Position numbers and translations under genes: made by a program | Part shown: one piece after another, positions 26,427 to 34,535 of the stretch | Position numbering within the stretch: the stretch's first letter is position 1 | How the letters are laid out: every line of letters starts with the position of its first letter | NCBI GenBank assembly: GCA_937895345.1 | Contig: CALAWP010000101.1 | Span: 62,001-126,000 of the forward strand | DNA: 64,000 nt | Source: an uncultured Paenibacillus sp. | GTDB taxonomy: Bacteria; Bacillota; Bacilli; Paenibacillales; Paenibacillaceae | Direction of reading: 5' to 3' | The notes under the pieces: generated by a model | Databases searched by the model: none | Told to the model about the DNA's origin: nothing | Seen by the model: only the letters and a program-made list of their open reading frames with translations

Positions 26427-26596
26427 AAATCGTAACCATCCTTTTTGGGAAGAAATATTCGGCTTGCGAACGGTTGCGGGATGGATCATAATGGCATTGG
26501 CAAGCAGCCGATATCTATAATTATAAGCGGAGGCCGGCCGCAATCAAGCTGAAATCGTATTTCGGTTATCCGGCAAGAGGAGGGAGCAATCATCTT

Positions 26597-27478
26597 ATGA
26601 CATCGAAGCTGAAGCTTGTTTTCGACGCCAAAGCGGAGCTGGGCGAAGGACCTTGTTGGGACTCGGACAACGAGTTGTTGTATTGGACGGACATATTGGG
26701 CAAATGTCTTCATATCCACAACCCTGCAAGCGGAGACAATCGGACGGTTCCGGTCGGTCTGATGGTCGGGTCGTTTGCGCTTGGCCGTTCGGGCAGGATC
26801 GTGTTGGCGGCGGAGAACGGCTTTTATACTTTGGATCCGGCAACGGGGAAAAAGGAGCTGTTGTGCGCTCCGGCCGAAGAAAAGGAAGGGAACCGGTTCA
26901 ATGACGGCAAATGCGATCCGGTCGGCCGGTTCTGGGCGGGATCGATGCCGATGGCGGGAGCCGAGCCGTCGGGCAGCTTGTATTGCCTGGAGACGGATCG
27001 GACGTTGACCCGCAAGTTGACGGGAATCGGTTGTTCCAACGGGTTAGCCTGGAGCCCGGATTGCAGGACGATGTATTATATCGACACGCCGACCAGGCAG
27101 GTGGCGGCATTCCGTTACGATAAGGAGACTGGCGACATCGACGATGGCAAAGTCGCTTGCGTCGTCCCCGAAAGCGACGGATTGCCCGATGGAATGACCA
27201 TCGACGAGGAGGGCTGCCTGTGGATCGCCCATTGGGGCGGAGGCAAAGTGACGAGATGGAATCCGTCGACGGGAAGCAAGCTGGACGAAATCGTCGTTCC
27301 GGCGGCCCAAGTGACGTCCTGCGCCTTCGGCGGAACCCGGATGAACGAATTGTATGTGACGACGGCTCGCGCTTTTCAGAGCGAGGAGACGCTGCGGCGC
27401 CAGCCGCATGCCGGTGGATTGTTCAAGATTGAATTGAATGTGACAGGCGCGGCTAGCAGCCGGTTTCTTGGCATCTAA
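26597..27478 (+). CDS. SMP-30/gluconolactonase/LRE family hydrolase
   Basis: 293 aa six-bladed beta-propeller lactonase. The metal-site Glu is in AELGEGPCWD near residue 15, and the family's RFNDGKCDPVGRFWAGSM and GCSNGLAWSPD motifs carry the Asn and Asp ligands. DGMTIDEEGCLWIAHWGGGKV provides the last blade. Family members open sugar lactones such as gluconolactone or arabinonolactone with divalent metals. It is divergent from the CE7 esterase with 170 bp between, probably sharing a regulatory region. Confidence 0.9.
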   Translation: MTSKLKLVFDAKAELGEGPCWDSDNELLYWTDILGKCLHIHNPASGDNRTVPVGLMVGSFALGRSGRIVLAAENGFYTLDPATGKKELLCAPAEEKEGNRFNDGKCDPVGRFWAGSMPMAGAEPSGSLYCLETDRTLTRKLTGIGCSNGLAWSPDCRTMYYIDTPTRQVAAFRYDKETGDIDDGKVACVVPESDGLPDGMTIDEEGCLWIAHWGGGKVTRWNPSTGSKLDEIVVPAAQVTSCAFGGTRMNELYVTTARAFQSEETLRRQPHAGGLFKIELNVTGAASSRFLGI

Positions 27479-27606
27479 AAACGATAAGTTTCACCCTATA
27501 CCTCTATACCCCTATACCGAGCTTATATGTCAACGCGAAACGCAAGCGGCCTCTTCCAAGGACGGCGTCTGCCGTTTACGCTTGGATTATAAGCTCACCC
27601 CAGCGG

Positions 27607-28479
27607 CTACCCGCTGCGTCTCCAGCCGAAAACTTTGACATGCACCAGCAGCTTGGTAGCCCAGTGCGTAAGCACGTACAGGATGATAAAGACGACGACG
27701 AGGGGCTTGAAGATGACCCACGCCAAAAACCAGCTCAGCAGGATTTGCCATGGCTTCAATCGCTTGAGCAAATTGACCGGAGCGAGCAAAATCCGATAAA
27801 ACTTATAGCTCTTCTGCAGCGCCTCCAAATATTGTTCGCGGACTTGCTTGTCGTTCGGGTCGAGACGGATCGCGCTGCTCAGCATGAGCAGCTGCTCGTC
27901 GAAATCGTTGCGCTGGTCCGCCGCCCATCCTAAATATAGAAAAACGGTATCGTTTTCCGTTTCTTGCTCCAGCGCCTGCCGGGCGAGCTCCCGGGAACGG
28001 ACGGCATCGCCGAGGAGCGCTTCCGTATAGCTGAGCGCCGCCAGAAACAGCGGATTGTCCGGAGCGAGCTCCAGGCCGCGAAGCAGTTCTTCCTTCGCTT
28101 GGTCGAACCGGCCGATGCGATTGAGCGAATTGGCTTTCAAAAAAAAGTAATAGGGCTCGTAAGGGTCGATGCGCTGGGCCGCTTCCAGCGATTCGCTCAT
28201 CGCTTTCCACTTGCCGGTCTCGTAATAAGCGGATGTGCGGACATGCCAGCCGAGCTTGTTTTCCGGATCGCGGCCGAGCGCCTCCGACGACCAGCGGAGC
28301 GCTTCGTCGTGCTCGCTGAGGCGAAGGCAGACGAGAGCCAGCATGGCGTAGCCGTCCGCATCGTCGGGATCGGCCTGCAGCAGCGCCTTGGCTTCCTTGC
28401 GGGCCTCCTCGTATCTTCTCCATTCCATTAACTGATGAATGCGTTTGTAACGCTGATCTGCAGCTTCTTGAATCGTCAT
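27607..28479 (-). CDS. TPR-repeat protein with C-terminal membrane segment
   Basis: 290 aa. About six tetratricopeptide repeats fill residues 10-220 (patterns such as ALRWSSEALGRDPENKLGWH, FDQAKEELLRGLELAPDNP). A hydrophobic hairpin of one or two membrane helices follows at about 240-275, ending in a basic tail. The gene lies 60 bp after the AAA ATPase gene on the same strand, so the two are probably co-transcribed. The TPR part likely docks protein partners at the cytosolic face of the membrane. Exact role unknown. Confidence 0.8.
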   Translation of the reverse strand: MTIQEAADQRYKRIHQLMEWRRYEEARKEAKALLQADPDDADGYAMLALVCLRLSEHDEALRWSSEALGRDPENKLGWHVRTSAYYETGKWKAMSESLEAAQRIDPYEPYYFFLKANSLNRIGRFDQAKEELLRGLELAPDNPLFLAALSYTEALLGDAVRSRELARQALEQETENDTVFLYLGWAADQRNDFDEQLLMLSSAIRLDPNDKQVREQYLEALQKSYKFYRILLAPVNLLKRLKPWQILLSWFLAWVIFKPLVVVFIILYVLTHWATKLLVHVKVFGWRRSG

Positions 28480-28539
28480 TGCTCATACCTCGCTCATCGG
28501 GATCGCGCCGCTAATGTCGCGGCGGGAGTTAACTAGGAT

Positions 28540-29505
28540 TCATTTCAGTCCGTTCGCCTTGATGTAATCGAGAACCAGCTGGTAATCGTTGTTGACGTCG
28601 CTGAAGGTGGCATAATTTCGGGCGGTCGCGAACCATTCCAGCGTCGTCGCCTTCCGGTTTTTGGCCGAGCGCAGCATATCCTCCTGCGTAATAGGCTGGA
28701 TTTCTCCGGTCTCCATCGAGCGCTCCAGGGCGCCCTCGATCGCGTCCTTAACGATTTGCTCCAGATCGGCTCCCGAAAAATGCTTGGTCATCTTTGCAAT
28801 CCGGTCCAGCTCCAGCCGGCCGCAAGGCTTGGATGCGAGCTTGAGCTGAAGAATCGTTTCCCGCTCCCGCTCTTCCGGCGGCGGCACGAACACCAGATGG
28901 TTGAAGCGGCCGGGACGGCGAAGCGCGGCGTCCAAATACCACGGCGTATTCGTCGCGCCGATGACAAATACGTTGTCGTTAAACGATTGCAGGCCGTCCA
29001 GCTCCAGCAGCAGCTGATTGACGAGCATCCGGTCGTGATGCTGCCTCATTTGATGCCGGCTGCCCCCGAGCGCGTCGAGCTCGTCGATAAAGATGACGCA
29101 AGGCTTGTTCTCCCGCGCTTTTTCGAAAATGTCGTGCAGATTGTTTTCGCTCTGCCCGACATACATCGACAAGATGGCCTGCAGCTCGATATGCAAAAAG
29201 TTGGCGTCGATTTCCCCCGCAATCGCCCGGGCAAGAAACGTTTTGCCGCAGCCCGGCGGTCCGTACAGCAGCAAGCTTCCTCCCGCTTCCCTGCCGTAGG
29301 CGGCGAACAGCTCCGGCTGCTGCAGGGGCAAGATGAAGCTCATGCGGATTTTTTTCTTCACGTCGTCGAGTCCGCCGACATCGAGGAACGTTTCCTTCGG
29401 CTTTTCGGTTTCGATCAAGTCTTTGCCGTCCTTGTCGAATTGCAGCACCTTCAGTTTATTGCGGCGGCGCTGGGCCAGGTCGTCCCGGTCGTTGTAATCA
29501 GACAT
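28540..29505 (-). CDS. Classic AAA ATPase (CDC48/SpoVK-like)
   Basis: 321 aa, single AAA module. A short N-terminal segment precedes the VGGLDDVKKKI motif usual for classic AAA proteins. Walker A is GPPGCGKT (82-89), Walker B is CVIFIDELD (136-144), sensor 1 is VIGATNTPW, the arginine-finger region is LRRPGRF, and FSGADLEQIVKDA forms the lid. There is no protease or N-terminal substrate domain. Start is the ATG at 29505 with an AAAGGGTG site. It pairs with a membrane TPR protein, suggesting an unfoldase or remodelling factor acting at the membrane. Confidence 0.88.
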   Translation of the reverse strand: MSDYNDRDDLAQRRRNKLKVLQFDKDGKDLIETEKPKETFLDVGGLDDVKKKIRMSFILPLQQPELFAAYGREAGGSLLLYGPPGCGKTFLARAIAGEIDANFLHIELQAILSMYVGQSENNLHDIFEKARENKPCVIFIDELDALGGSRHQMRQHHDRMLVNQLLLELDGLQSFNDNVFVIGATNTPWYLDAALRRPGRFNHLVFVPPPEERERETILQLKLASKPCGRLELDRIAKMTKHFSGADLEQIVKDAIEGALERSMETGEIQPITQEDMLRSAKNRKATTLEWFATARNYATFSDVNNDYQLVLDYIKANGLK

Positions 29506-29582
29506 GTCTATCACCCTTTTACATGCGATTTTATAGTTTAGTATACCAGAGAATGACAACGGAGCATATTTGCATGAAAAAA

Positions 29583-29619
29583 GACAGCCGGGGTTCGAAA
29601 GGAACGATAACCGGCTGTC
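29583..29619 (-). terminator. Intrinsic terminator for the beta-propeller gene
   Basis: 9-bp stem (29583-29591 with 29611-29619). On the minus strand a run of six T follows, so it ends transcription of the gene at 29635-32127. Confidence 0.8.
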
Positions 29620-29634
29620 CGGGGTTGGTCTGGC

Positions 29635-32127
29635 TTATTCGACAATCGTTTGAACGGGCAGCGGCCGGATCTCCCTTGCGCCTCCGCCTGACGGCCTCTC
29701 CGGATAAACGAGCGATCCCTGCTCGGTCAAGCTGTTCAGATCGTGGGCTTTCAGCATCGTCTCGGACAACGTGTACAAGGCCGAGTCCGCATAGAGAATG
29801 CGCTTGACCGCCTTGGCGTAATCGTAGCCGTATTGCCCGCTTTTCCGCATATCCTCCTCGTCGAGATGGCTGATGCGGCCCCGCAGCCGGAATCCTTCGT
29901 TCAAATCGATGCCGTATACGTATGCGCCCTGGTACGCAAATTGGCCGTACGCGGATACGCCTCCGGCCGCCGCTTCCGCTTCGGACATTTCGTACAGCTC
30001 GACCGGAAAGGCGAGAATGCCTTTTTCTTTGGAAAAGAGCAGTGCCTTGTGATTTCGAAGCAGCTCCGAATCGGTGCCGCGTGCGCCGATCATTTCCTTG
30101 AACTTCTCTTTAGGATTCGCAACGTCGCTGACGTCGAACAGCGCCATCTTCAAGCCTTGATAGTAGGCAACCGTGCTGTCCGGCCCGCTGCCTTTGGCCG
30201 GCGCTTCCGCCGTATCTTTGCCGAAGCCGATCAGATGATTGTCGTCGTATGGATGCAAATAATCGCTGTAGCCCGGAATTTTCAGCTGCCCCAGCACTTG
30301 GGGAGCGGAAGGGCTGGCCAGGTCGATGACGAACAGCGGGTCTACGTTGCGGAACGTGACCATATACGCGCGTTTGCCCATGAAACGGACGGAATAGATG
30401 CGCTCGCCGGGCGCCAGCCCTTCCAGCCGGCCCGCAATATTCATGCTTTCGTCAAGGACATATACATTGTTCGAGGAACGGTTCTTACCGGTCGCCCACA
30501 TATTGCCTTTGGTCAAGGCAATGCGGAAAAAGCCTTCGTGCTCGTCCATGGAAAACTGGTTGAGCGGCGACCCGGGCACGGCGCCTTCCCCTAAATAAAC
30601 CGTCTCTCCGCGGTCCAGGCGGAATTTGTGGATGCGCGTCTGCTCCTGGTAGCCGTCGCCGTCGGGCGTATATTCCGGTATCGCGACGTACAAATGTTTA
30701 TTGGAAGCGTAGATCGTGCTTCCGGAGCCAAGATAAGCCGAAATTTGCAGCGGCTGGTCCGTCCGTTCGAGATCGGCGGCGCCGACCAGCAGCAGCGAGT
30801 CGTTCGCCGGCTCCGGGAAATATCGAATCCGATCGAGCGGGAGCGCCTGCATCTCCTCCGTAACGGCCGTATCCTTATATTTCGGCCGGTAGGAATCGGC
30901 CCAGCGCGCCAGTTCTTCTTCGCGCGCGGCTTCTTCGACCGCGTTGTTGCCGCGCTCTTTCGCATCTGCGTAGGCCATGGCCGCCTGATACGCGTAGCCG
31001 TAGCTGTACTTGTTCGTTACGATATACAAGGCGCTGCCGATCATGCGGGAGGAGACATATTCGCCTTCCTGCGCCAACTCCCGGACGAGAACGGGAGAAC
31101 CGTCCGCCGATAATTCGTAAACGAATGCGGATGTCGTGCCGACGCTCGGCAGGACGTACGGCATGTCGGGCATCGGCTCGGCGGGCTCGATCGCCATCGA
31201 AGGCGAGTCCGGCTGAAGCCCGATGGCCGAGCCGGACGCCGTGCGGGCAGCCGAGCCGACGGCGTGAAGAGCTTCCTCCCGGCCGATGACGACCAGCCGG
31301 GTTCCGTCAACGTAAAGCTCCTGCGGCCGAAAGCCGGCATGATCGTTGGCGTAGTCGATCTCCGCAGCCAGCTTCGGCCGGTCCGGTTTCGAAATATCGG
31401 CGATGAACACGCTTGATCCGCTGATTTGATACATATACGTGCCGTCCGTCTTCGCCCAGTCCGCCTCTTCTACGCCTGCCGTCTGCACATTGGTGGCGGA
31501 ATAGCCGCCGTCTTTGCCCGGGGTTTCGGCTTCCGCGGCACCCGCGTCCGCGACGCCGCTCTCTTCGACAATAGCCGCCGTTGCCAAGTAATCGGGACCG
31601 TAGCCGCGATCGGCCGTTTGCCGCAGCAGCTGCAGCAGCCTATCCGGCGTCTCCACCGAGGGGAGCTGCAGCGGCTCGTGAATGGCAACCGTCTGACGCC
31701 GGGCGTCCCAAACAACCGCATAACCAAGAGCCTCGAATATCGGCCGCAATGGGGCGTACAACGCGCCGTCCCTCACTTCGGGCGCGGCATCCAGCGGGAT
31801 TGCCGCGCCGTTTGCCGCGGCGACGCGGGAACCGGCGGCGATGTCGACGGTCCGCCCTTCGCGGCTCAAGGATACGGCCGCTTTGCCCTCCTCGTTCTTC
31901 CCGTAACTTAACGCGACGTTGAGCGCCATCGCGATTTCCTTCATCGGCCCCATCGTTACGCCCTTGGCGGAATAGGCCGAATGGGCCGGCTCCAGCAAGC
32001 GGCCGCTCGCTTCCACATGGATGACGGCTTGGGCTTCCGCAGGAGGGCTGCCGAAACGGCCGCCCTCGGCGGGCAGCAAGCCGATCAGTAGAACGAGCAT
32101 CAAAGCGGTTATCGATTTAAGCTTCAA
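29635..32127 (-). CDS. Secreted beta-propeller protein with copper-amine-oxidase N-terminal-like domain
   Basis: 830 aa exported protein. A signal peptide (about 1-35) is followed by a copper amine oxidase N1-type domain (MKEIAMALNVALSYGKNE, LRPIFEALGYAVVWDARRQT) common in Paenibacillaceae surface proteins. After a linker, the rest is a secreted beta-propeller (DUF2202-unrelated, Beta_propel type): VEEADWAKTDGTYMYQISG, GKRAYMVTFRNVDPLFVIDL, YLHPYDDNHLIGFG. The start is the TTG at 32127, placed 9 nt after AAAGGGAGG; the upstream TTG at 32151 precedes that site. No catalytic residues are evident. Function unknown, probably extracellular binding. Confidence 0.82.
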   Translation of the reverse strand: MKLKSITALMLVLLIGLLPAEGGRFGSPPAEAQAVIHVEASGRLLEPAHSAYSAKGVTMGPMKEIAMALNVALSYGKNEEGKAAVSLSREGRTVDIAAGSRVAAANGAAIPLDAAPEVRDGALYAPLRPIFEALGYAVVWDARRQTVAIHEPLQLPSVETPDRLLQLLRQTADRGYGPDYLATAAIVEESGVADAGAAEAETPGKDGGYSATNVQTAGVEEADWAKTDGTYMYQISGSSVFIADISKPDRPKLAAEIDYANDHAGFRPQELYVDGTRLVVIGREEALHAVGSAARTASGSAIGLQPDSPSMAIEPAEPMPDMPYVLPSVGTTSAFVYELSADGSPVLVRELAQEGEYVSSRMIGSALYIVTNKYSYGYAYQAAMAYADAKERGNNAVEEAAREEELARWADSYRPKYKDTAVTEEMQALPLDRIRYFPEPANDSLLLVGAADLERTDQPLQISAYLGSGSTIYASNKHLYVAIPEYTPDGDGYQEQTRIHKFRLDRGETVYLGEGAVPGSPLNQFSMDEHEGFFRIALTKGNMWATGKNRSSNNVYVLDESMNIAGRLEGLAPGERIYSVRFMGKRAYMVTFRNVDPLFVIDLASPSAPQVLGQLKIPGYSDYLHPYDDNHLIGFGKDTAEAPAKGSGPDSTVAYYQGLKMALFDVSDVANPKEKFKEMIGARGTDSELLRNHKALLFSKEKGILAFPVELYEMSEAEAAAGGVSAYGQFAYQGAYVYGIDLNEGFRLRGRISHLDEEDMRKSGQYGYDYAKAVKRILYADSALYTLSETMLKAHDLNSLTEQGSLVYPERPSGGGAREIRPLPVQTIVE

Positions 32128-32261
32128 TGGTTGTAACCTCCCTTTGTTCAATGGATTTCCTTAGCATTTATCCCAATAGACGGTTTGCGGGAAGGAGAGG
32201 TTGCGCCTCTCGGGGCGAATGTTCGTCCGCTGGCCGGCAGTCGGTCCGCTTCGAATCGGGC

Positions 32262-32315
32262 TTGACAAAAAATACGTTTAGTTATATGGTTAGTTACATG
32301 AGTAATGAACCATAT
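32262..32315 (+). promoter_or_regulatory. Promoter with overlapping palindromic GntR operator
   Basis: TTGACA (32262-32267) with 17 bp to TATGGT (32285-32290). The inverted repeat ATATGGTT...AACCATAT (32284-32315), with inner partial symmetry GTTAC/GTAAT, overlaps the -10 and leader. It is the natural autoregulatory operator for the GntR gene that starts at 32334. Confidence 0.65.
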
Positions 32316-32333
32316 AAGTGAAGAGGTGGTGTC

Positions 32334-32702
32334 GTGTTTGACGACCGCAGTCCGATTTATCTGCAAATCGCGGAAGGGATTAAAAACGATATCGTCAGCG
32401 GCGCGCTGAAGGAAGAAGAGCAGGTCATGTCGACGAATCAGTATGCCGCTTTTTACCGGATCAACCCGGCTACGGCGGCCAAAGGCTTTCAGCTGCTGAC
32501 GGATGAAGGCATTTTGTACAAGAAAAGAGGGATTGGCATGTTCGTGAGCGCCAATGCGCGGACCAAGCTGCTGGAGCAGCGAAGAGAACGTTTTTTTGAG
32601 GAAGTGGTGGACCGAATGCTGGCGGAAGCGAGGCAAATCGGCATTCCGTCCGCCGAAATCATTAAACGGATCGAGAAGCAGGAAGGAGGCGGCGAAGCTT
32701 GA
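32334..32702 (+). CDS. GntR family (YtrA subfamily) transcriptional repressor
   Basis: 122 aa, the short YtrA type: an N-terminal winged HTH (SPIYLQIAEGIKNDIVSGAL, VMSTNQYAAFYRINPATAAKGFQLLTDEGI) and only a short dimerisation helix pair instead of a ligand domain. It starts at a GTG behind GAGGTGG. The stop overlaps the start of the ABC ATPase gene (TTGA), so it regulates the operon it belongs to. In Bacillus such regulators control ABC exporters induced by cell-wall-active antibiotics. Confidence 0.88.
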   Translation: MFDDRSPIYLQIAEGIKNDIVSGALKEEEQVMSTNQYAAFYRINPATAAKGFQLLTDEGILYKKRGIGMFVSANARTKLLEQRRERFFEEVVDRMLAEARQIGIPSAEIIKRIEKQEGGGEA

Positions 32703-33580
32703 CGCTGAGTATTGAAGTAAACGGGCTGAGGCTGAACTACGGGCCGTTCAGGGCGCTGGACGAGGTGTCTTTCAAGCTGGAAGGAGGCAAAATTTACGGG
32801 CTTCTCGGCAAAAACGGCTCCGGCAAAACAAGCTTGCTTTCGGTGCTCGCTTCCTACCGCCGCCAATCGGGGGGAGAAGTGCGCTTCGGAGGGGAGGCGC
32901 CGTTCGAGAACGCGGCCGTCATGAGACAAGTATGCTTCATTCAGGAAAACGGCCATATGTCGGAAGGGCTGTCCGTACGCGATGCGCTCCGGCTGGCTTC
33001 CGATTGCTGGCCCAACTGGGACGAGGCGTTAGCGGAGAGGTTGACGCGTCACTTCGAGCTGCCTGCCCGCAAACGGATTCAAACGCTCTCAAGAGGCATG
33101 AAATCGGCGTTAGGAGTAACCGTCGGTCTTGCCAGCCGGGCTCCGGTCACGATTTTTGACGAAGCGTATCTCGGGATGGACGCTCCTTCCCGCTACTTCT
33201 TTTACGACGAGCTGTTGAAGGGTTATATGGAGCATCCGCGCACCCTGATCTTGTCCACGCATTTGATCGAGGAGGTCGAGTCGCTGTTCGAGGAGGTGCT
33301 CATCCTGGACAAGGGCAAGCTGATGCTGCATGAGGAAACGGATAGCTTGCGCCAGCGCGGCCTGACCATTACGGGCACCGCAGACAAAGTGGACGCGTTC
33401 GCCGAAGGGCTGACGGTGCTGGGCAGCCAGCGGCTCGGCGGCATGAAGTCGGTTACCGTATTCGGCGAGCTTAACGAGGAGCGGCTCGGCCGGGCGAGAG
33501 CGGAGCAGCTGGAGCTTGGTCCCGTATCGCTTCAGGATTTGTTTGTTCATTTAACGACAAGCAAGGGGGATGTACGATGA
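32699..33580 (+). CDS. ABC transporter ATP-binding protein
   Basis: 293 aa nucleotide-binding subunit. Walker A is GLLGKNGSGKTS, the Q-loop is CFIQENGH, the signature is degenerate (LSRGMKSALG instead of LSGGQ), the Walker B region is APVTIFDEAYLGMDAPSR and the switch His is LILSTHLIEE. A C-terminal extension of about 70 aa follows. The weak signature motif is typical of this YtrB/YxlF-like exporter branch. TTG start with AAGGAGG, overlapping the GntR stop. The permease gene overlaps its end by 4 bp. Confidence 0.88.
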   Translation: MTLSIEVNGLRLNYGPFRALDEVSFKLEGGKIYGLLGKNGSGKTSLLSVLASYRRQSGGEVRFGGEAPFENAAVMRQVCFIQENGHMSEGLSVRDALRLASDCWPNWDEALAERLTRHFELPARKRIQTLSRGMKSALGVTVGLASRAPVTIFDEAYLGMDAPSRYFFYDELLKGYMEHPRTLILSTHLIEEVESLFEEVLILDKGKLMLHEETDSLRQRGLTITGTADKVDAFAEGLTVLGSQRLGGMKSVTVFGELNEERLGRARAEQLELGPVSLQDLFVHLTTSKGDVR

Positions 33581-34302
33581 ACGGCTTATGGAGCCAGCCC
33601 GTCATGATCGTGTTGAAACATCTGTGGAGGAGCTACCGGATGTCGCTGTTGATCTATACGCTGATCTTTTTCGTCGTATTTATGGGGATCAATGTGATGA
33701 CGAACAGCAATATTATAGCGAGCGGAGGGGGCAGCGCCGAAGAGATCTGGAAGGGCGCCTCCATGTCTCCGAAAATTTATTTGCTGGTCATCGGCATTTT
33801 GCTGACGCCCGTGTCGCTGGCCGGCTTCGTATCGAACGGGCTGACGAGAAGGCATTTTATTGCGGGAGCGGGCCTGTTCATTGCGGCGATGTCGCTGATC
33901 TTTGCCATCATTATCCCGGCATGCTACGAGCTGGGGAAAATCGTGTTCGGCGCGTTGGGCGTTGCGTGGGAGCAGGGGCAATCGTTATTCGGCAATTCCG
34001 CGGAATATTTCTTTTTGTTCCTTTCCTATTTTGGCTCCGGCTGGCTGATCGGTACCCTCTTTTACAAATTCAATTGGAAGGCGGCGATTGTTCTGGCGGC
34101 ATTGGCCTATACGCCGACGGTACTTGCGGAAATGCTGCTCGGATCCGAAGGACTGGGCGAATGGCTGCTCGATTGGACGGGGATTGGCGCGCCTGCGGCC
34201 GCGATCCGGTACGTTACGCTTTTGCTCGCCGCGGCCGCTGTCTTTCTGCTGAATAAAGCGCTGCTTAGCCGCGTGGCGATCCGGCGGAAAATGATCATGT
34301 AA
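33577..34302 (+). CDS. ABC transporter permease subunit
   Basis: 241 aa integral membrane protein with about six hydrophobic helices and few charged residues. The ATGA overlap with the ATPase gene implies co-translation and complex formation. No conserved permease motif identifies a substrate. By analogy with YtrA-controlled operons it may export a lipid or antimicrobial compound. Confidence 0.75.
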   Translation: MNGLWSQPVMIVLKHLWRSYRMSLLIYTLIFFVVFMGINVMTNSNIIASGGGSAEEIWKGASMSPKIYLLVIGILLTPVSLAGFVSNGLTRRHFIAGAGLFIAAMSLIFAIIIPACYELGKIVFGALGVAWEQGQSLFGNSAEYFFLFLSYFGSGWLIGTLFYKFNWKAAIVLAALAYTPTVLAEMLLGSEGLGEWLLDWTGIGAPAAAIRYVTLLLAAAAVFLLNKALLSRVAIRRKMIM

Positions 34303-34341
34303 CCTTCTGGGCGCGTTATCTTACCGCTATTGCCTAAGGAA

Positions 34342-34386
34342 CTCTCCGGGCGCAGACGTTTCAGTCTGCTTCGGGGAGCTTTTTTC
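34342..34386 (+). terminator. Intrinsic terminator after the GntR/ABC operon
   Basis: Composite stem: CTCCGGG...GGGGAG outside and GCAGAC (34352-34357) with GTCTGC (34364-34369) inside, followed by six T. Confidence 0.8.
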
Positions 34387-34535
34387 ATTGGAGCAATTCA
34401 ATAATTTAGGTTGCTATTCTGTCCCGCATCATAGAAAATAGTAATAGGTAAATTTTGCCGAACCTTGTCGAATTATAGGAATTTTTTGGGGATTTTCGAT
34501 TTTCGGATAGAACGAGTGAAGTCAGAGGTGTAACT

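Noticed and set aside
27490..27520. Short CCTATAC-like repeats
   Set aside because: Only three imperfect 8-bp units in a small intergenic gap; too short and without flanking structure to call a repeat element.
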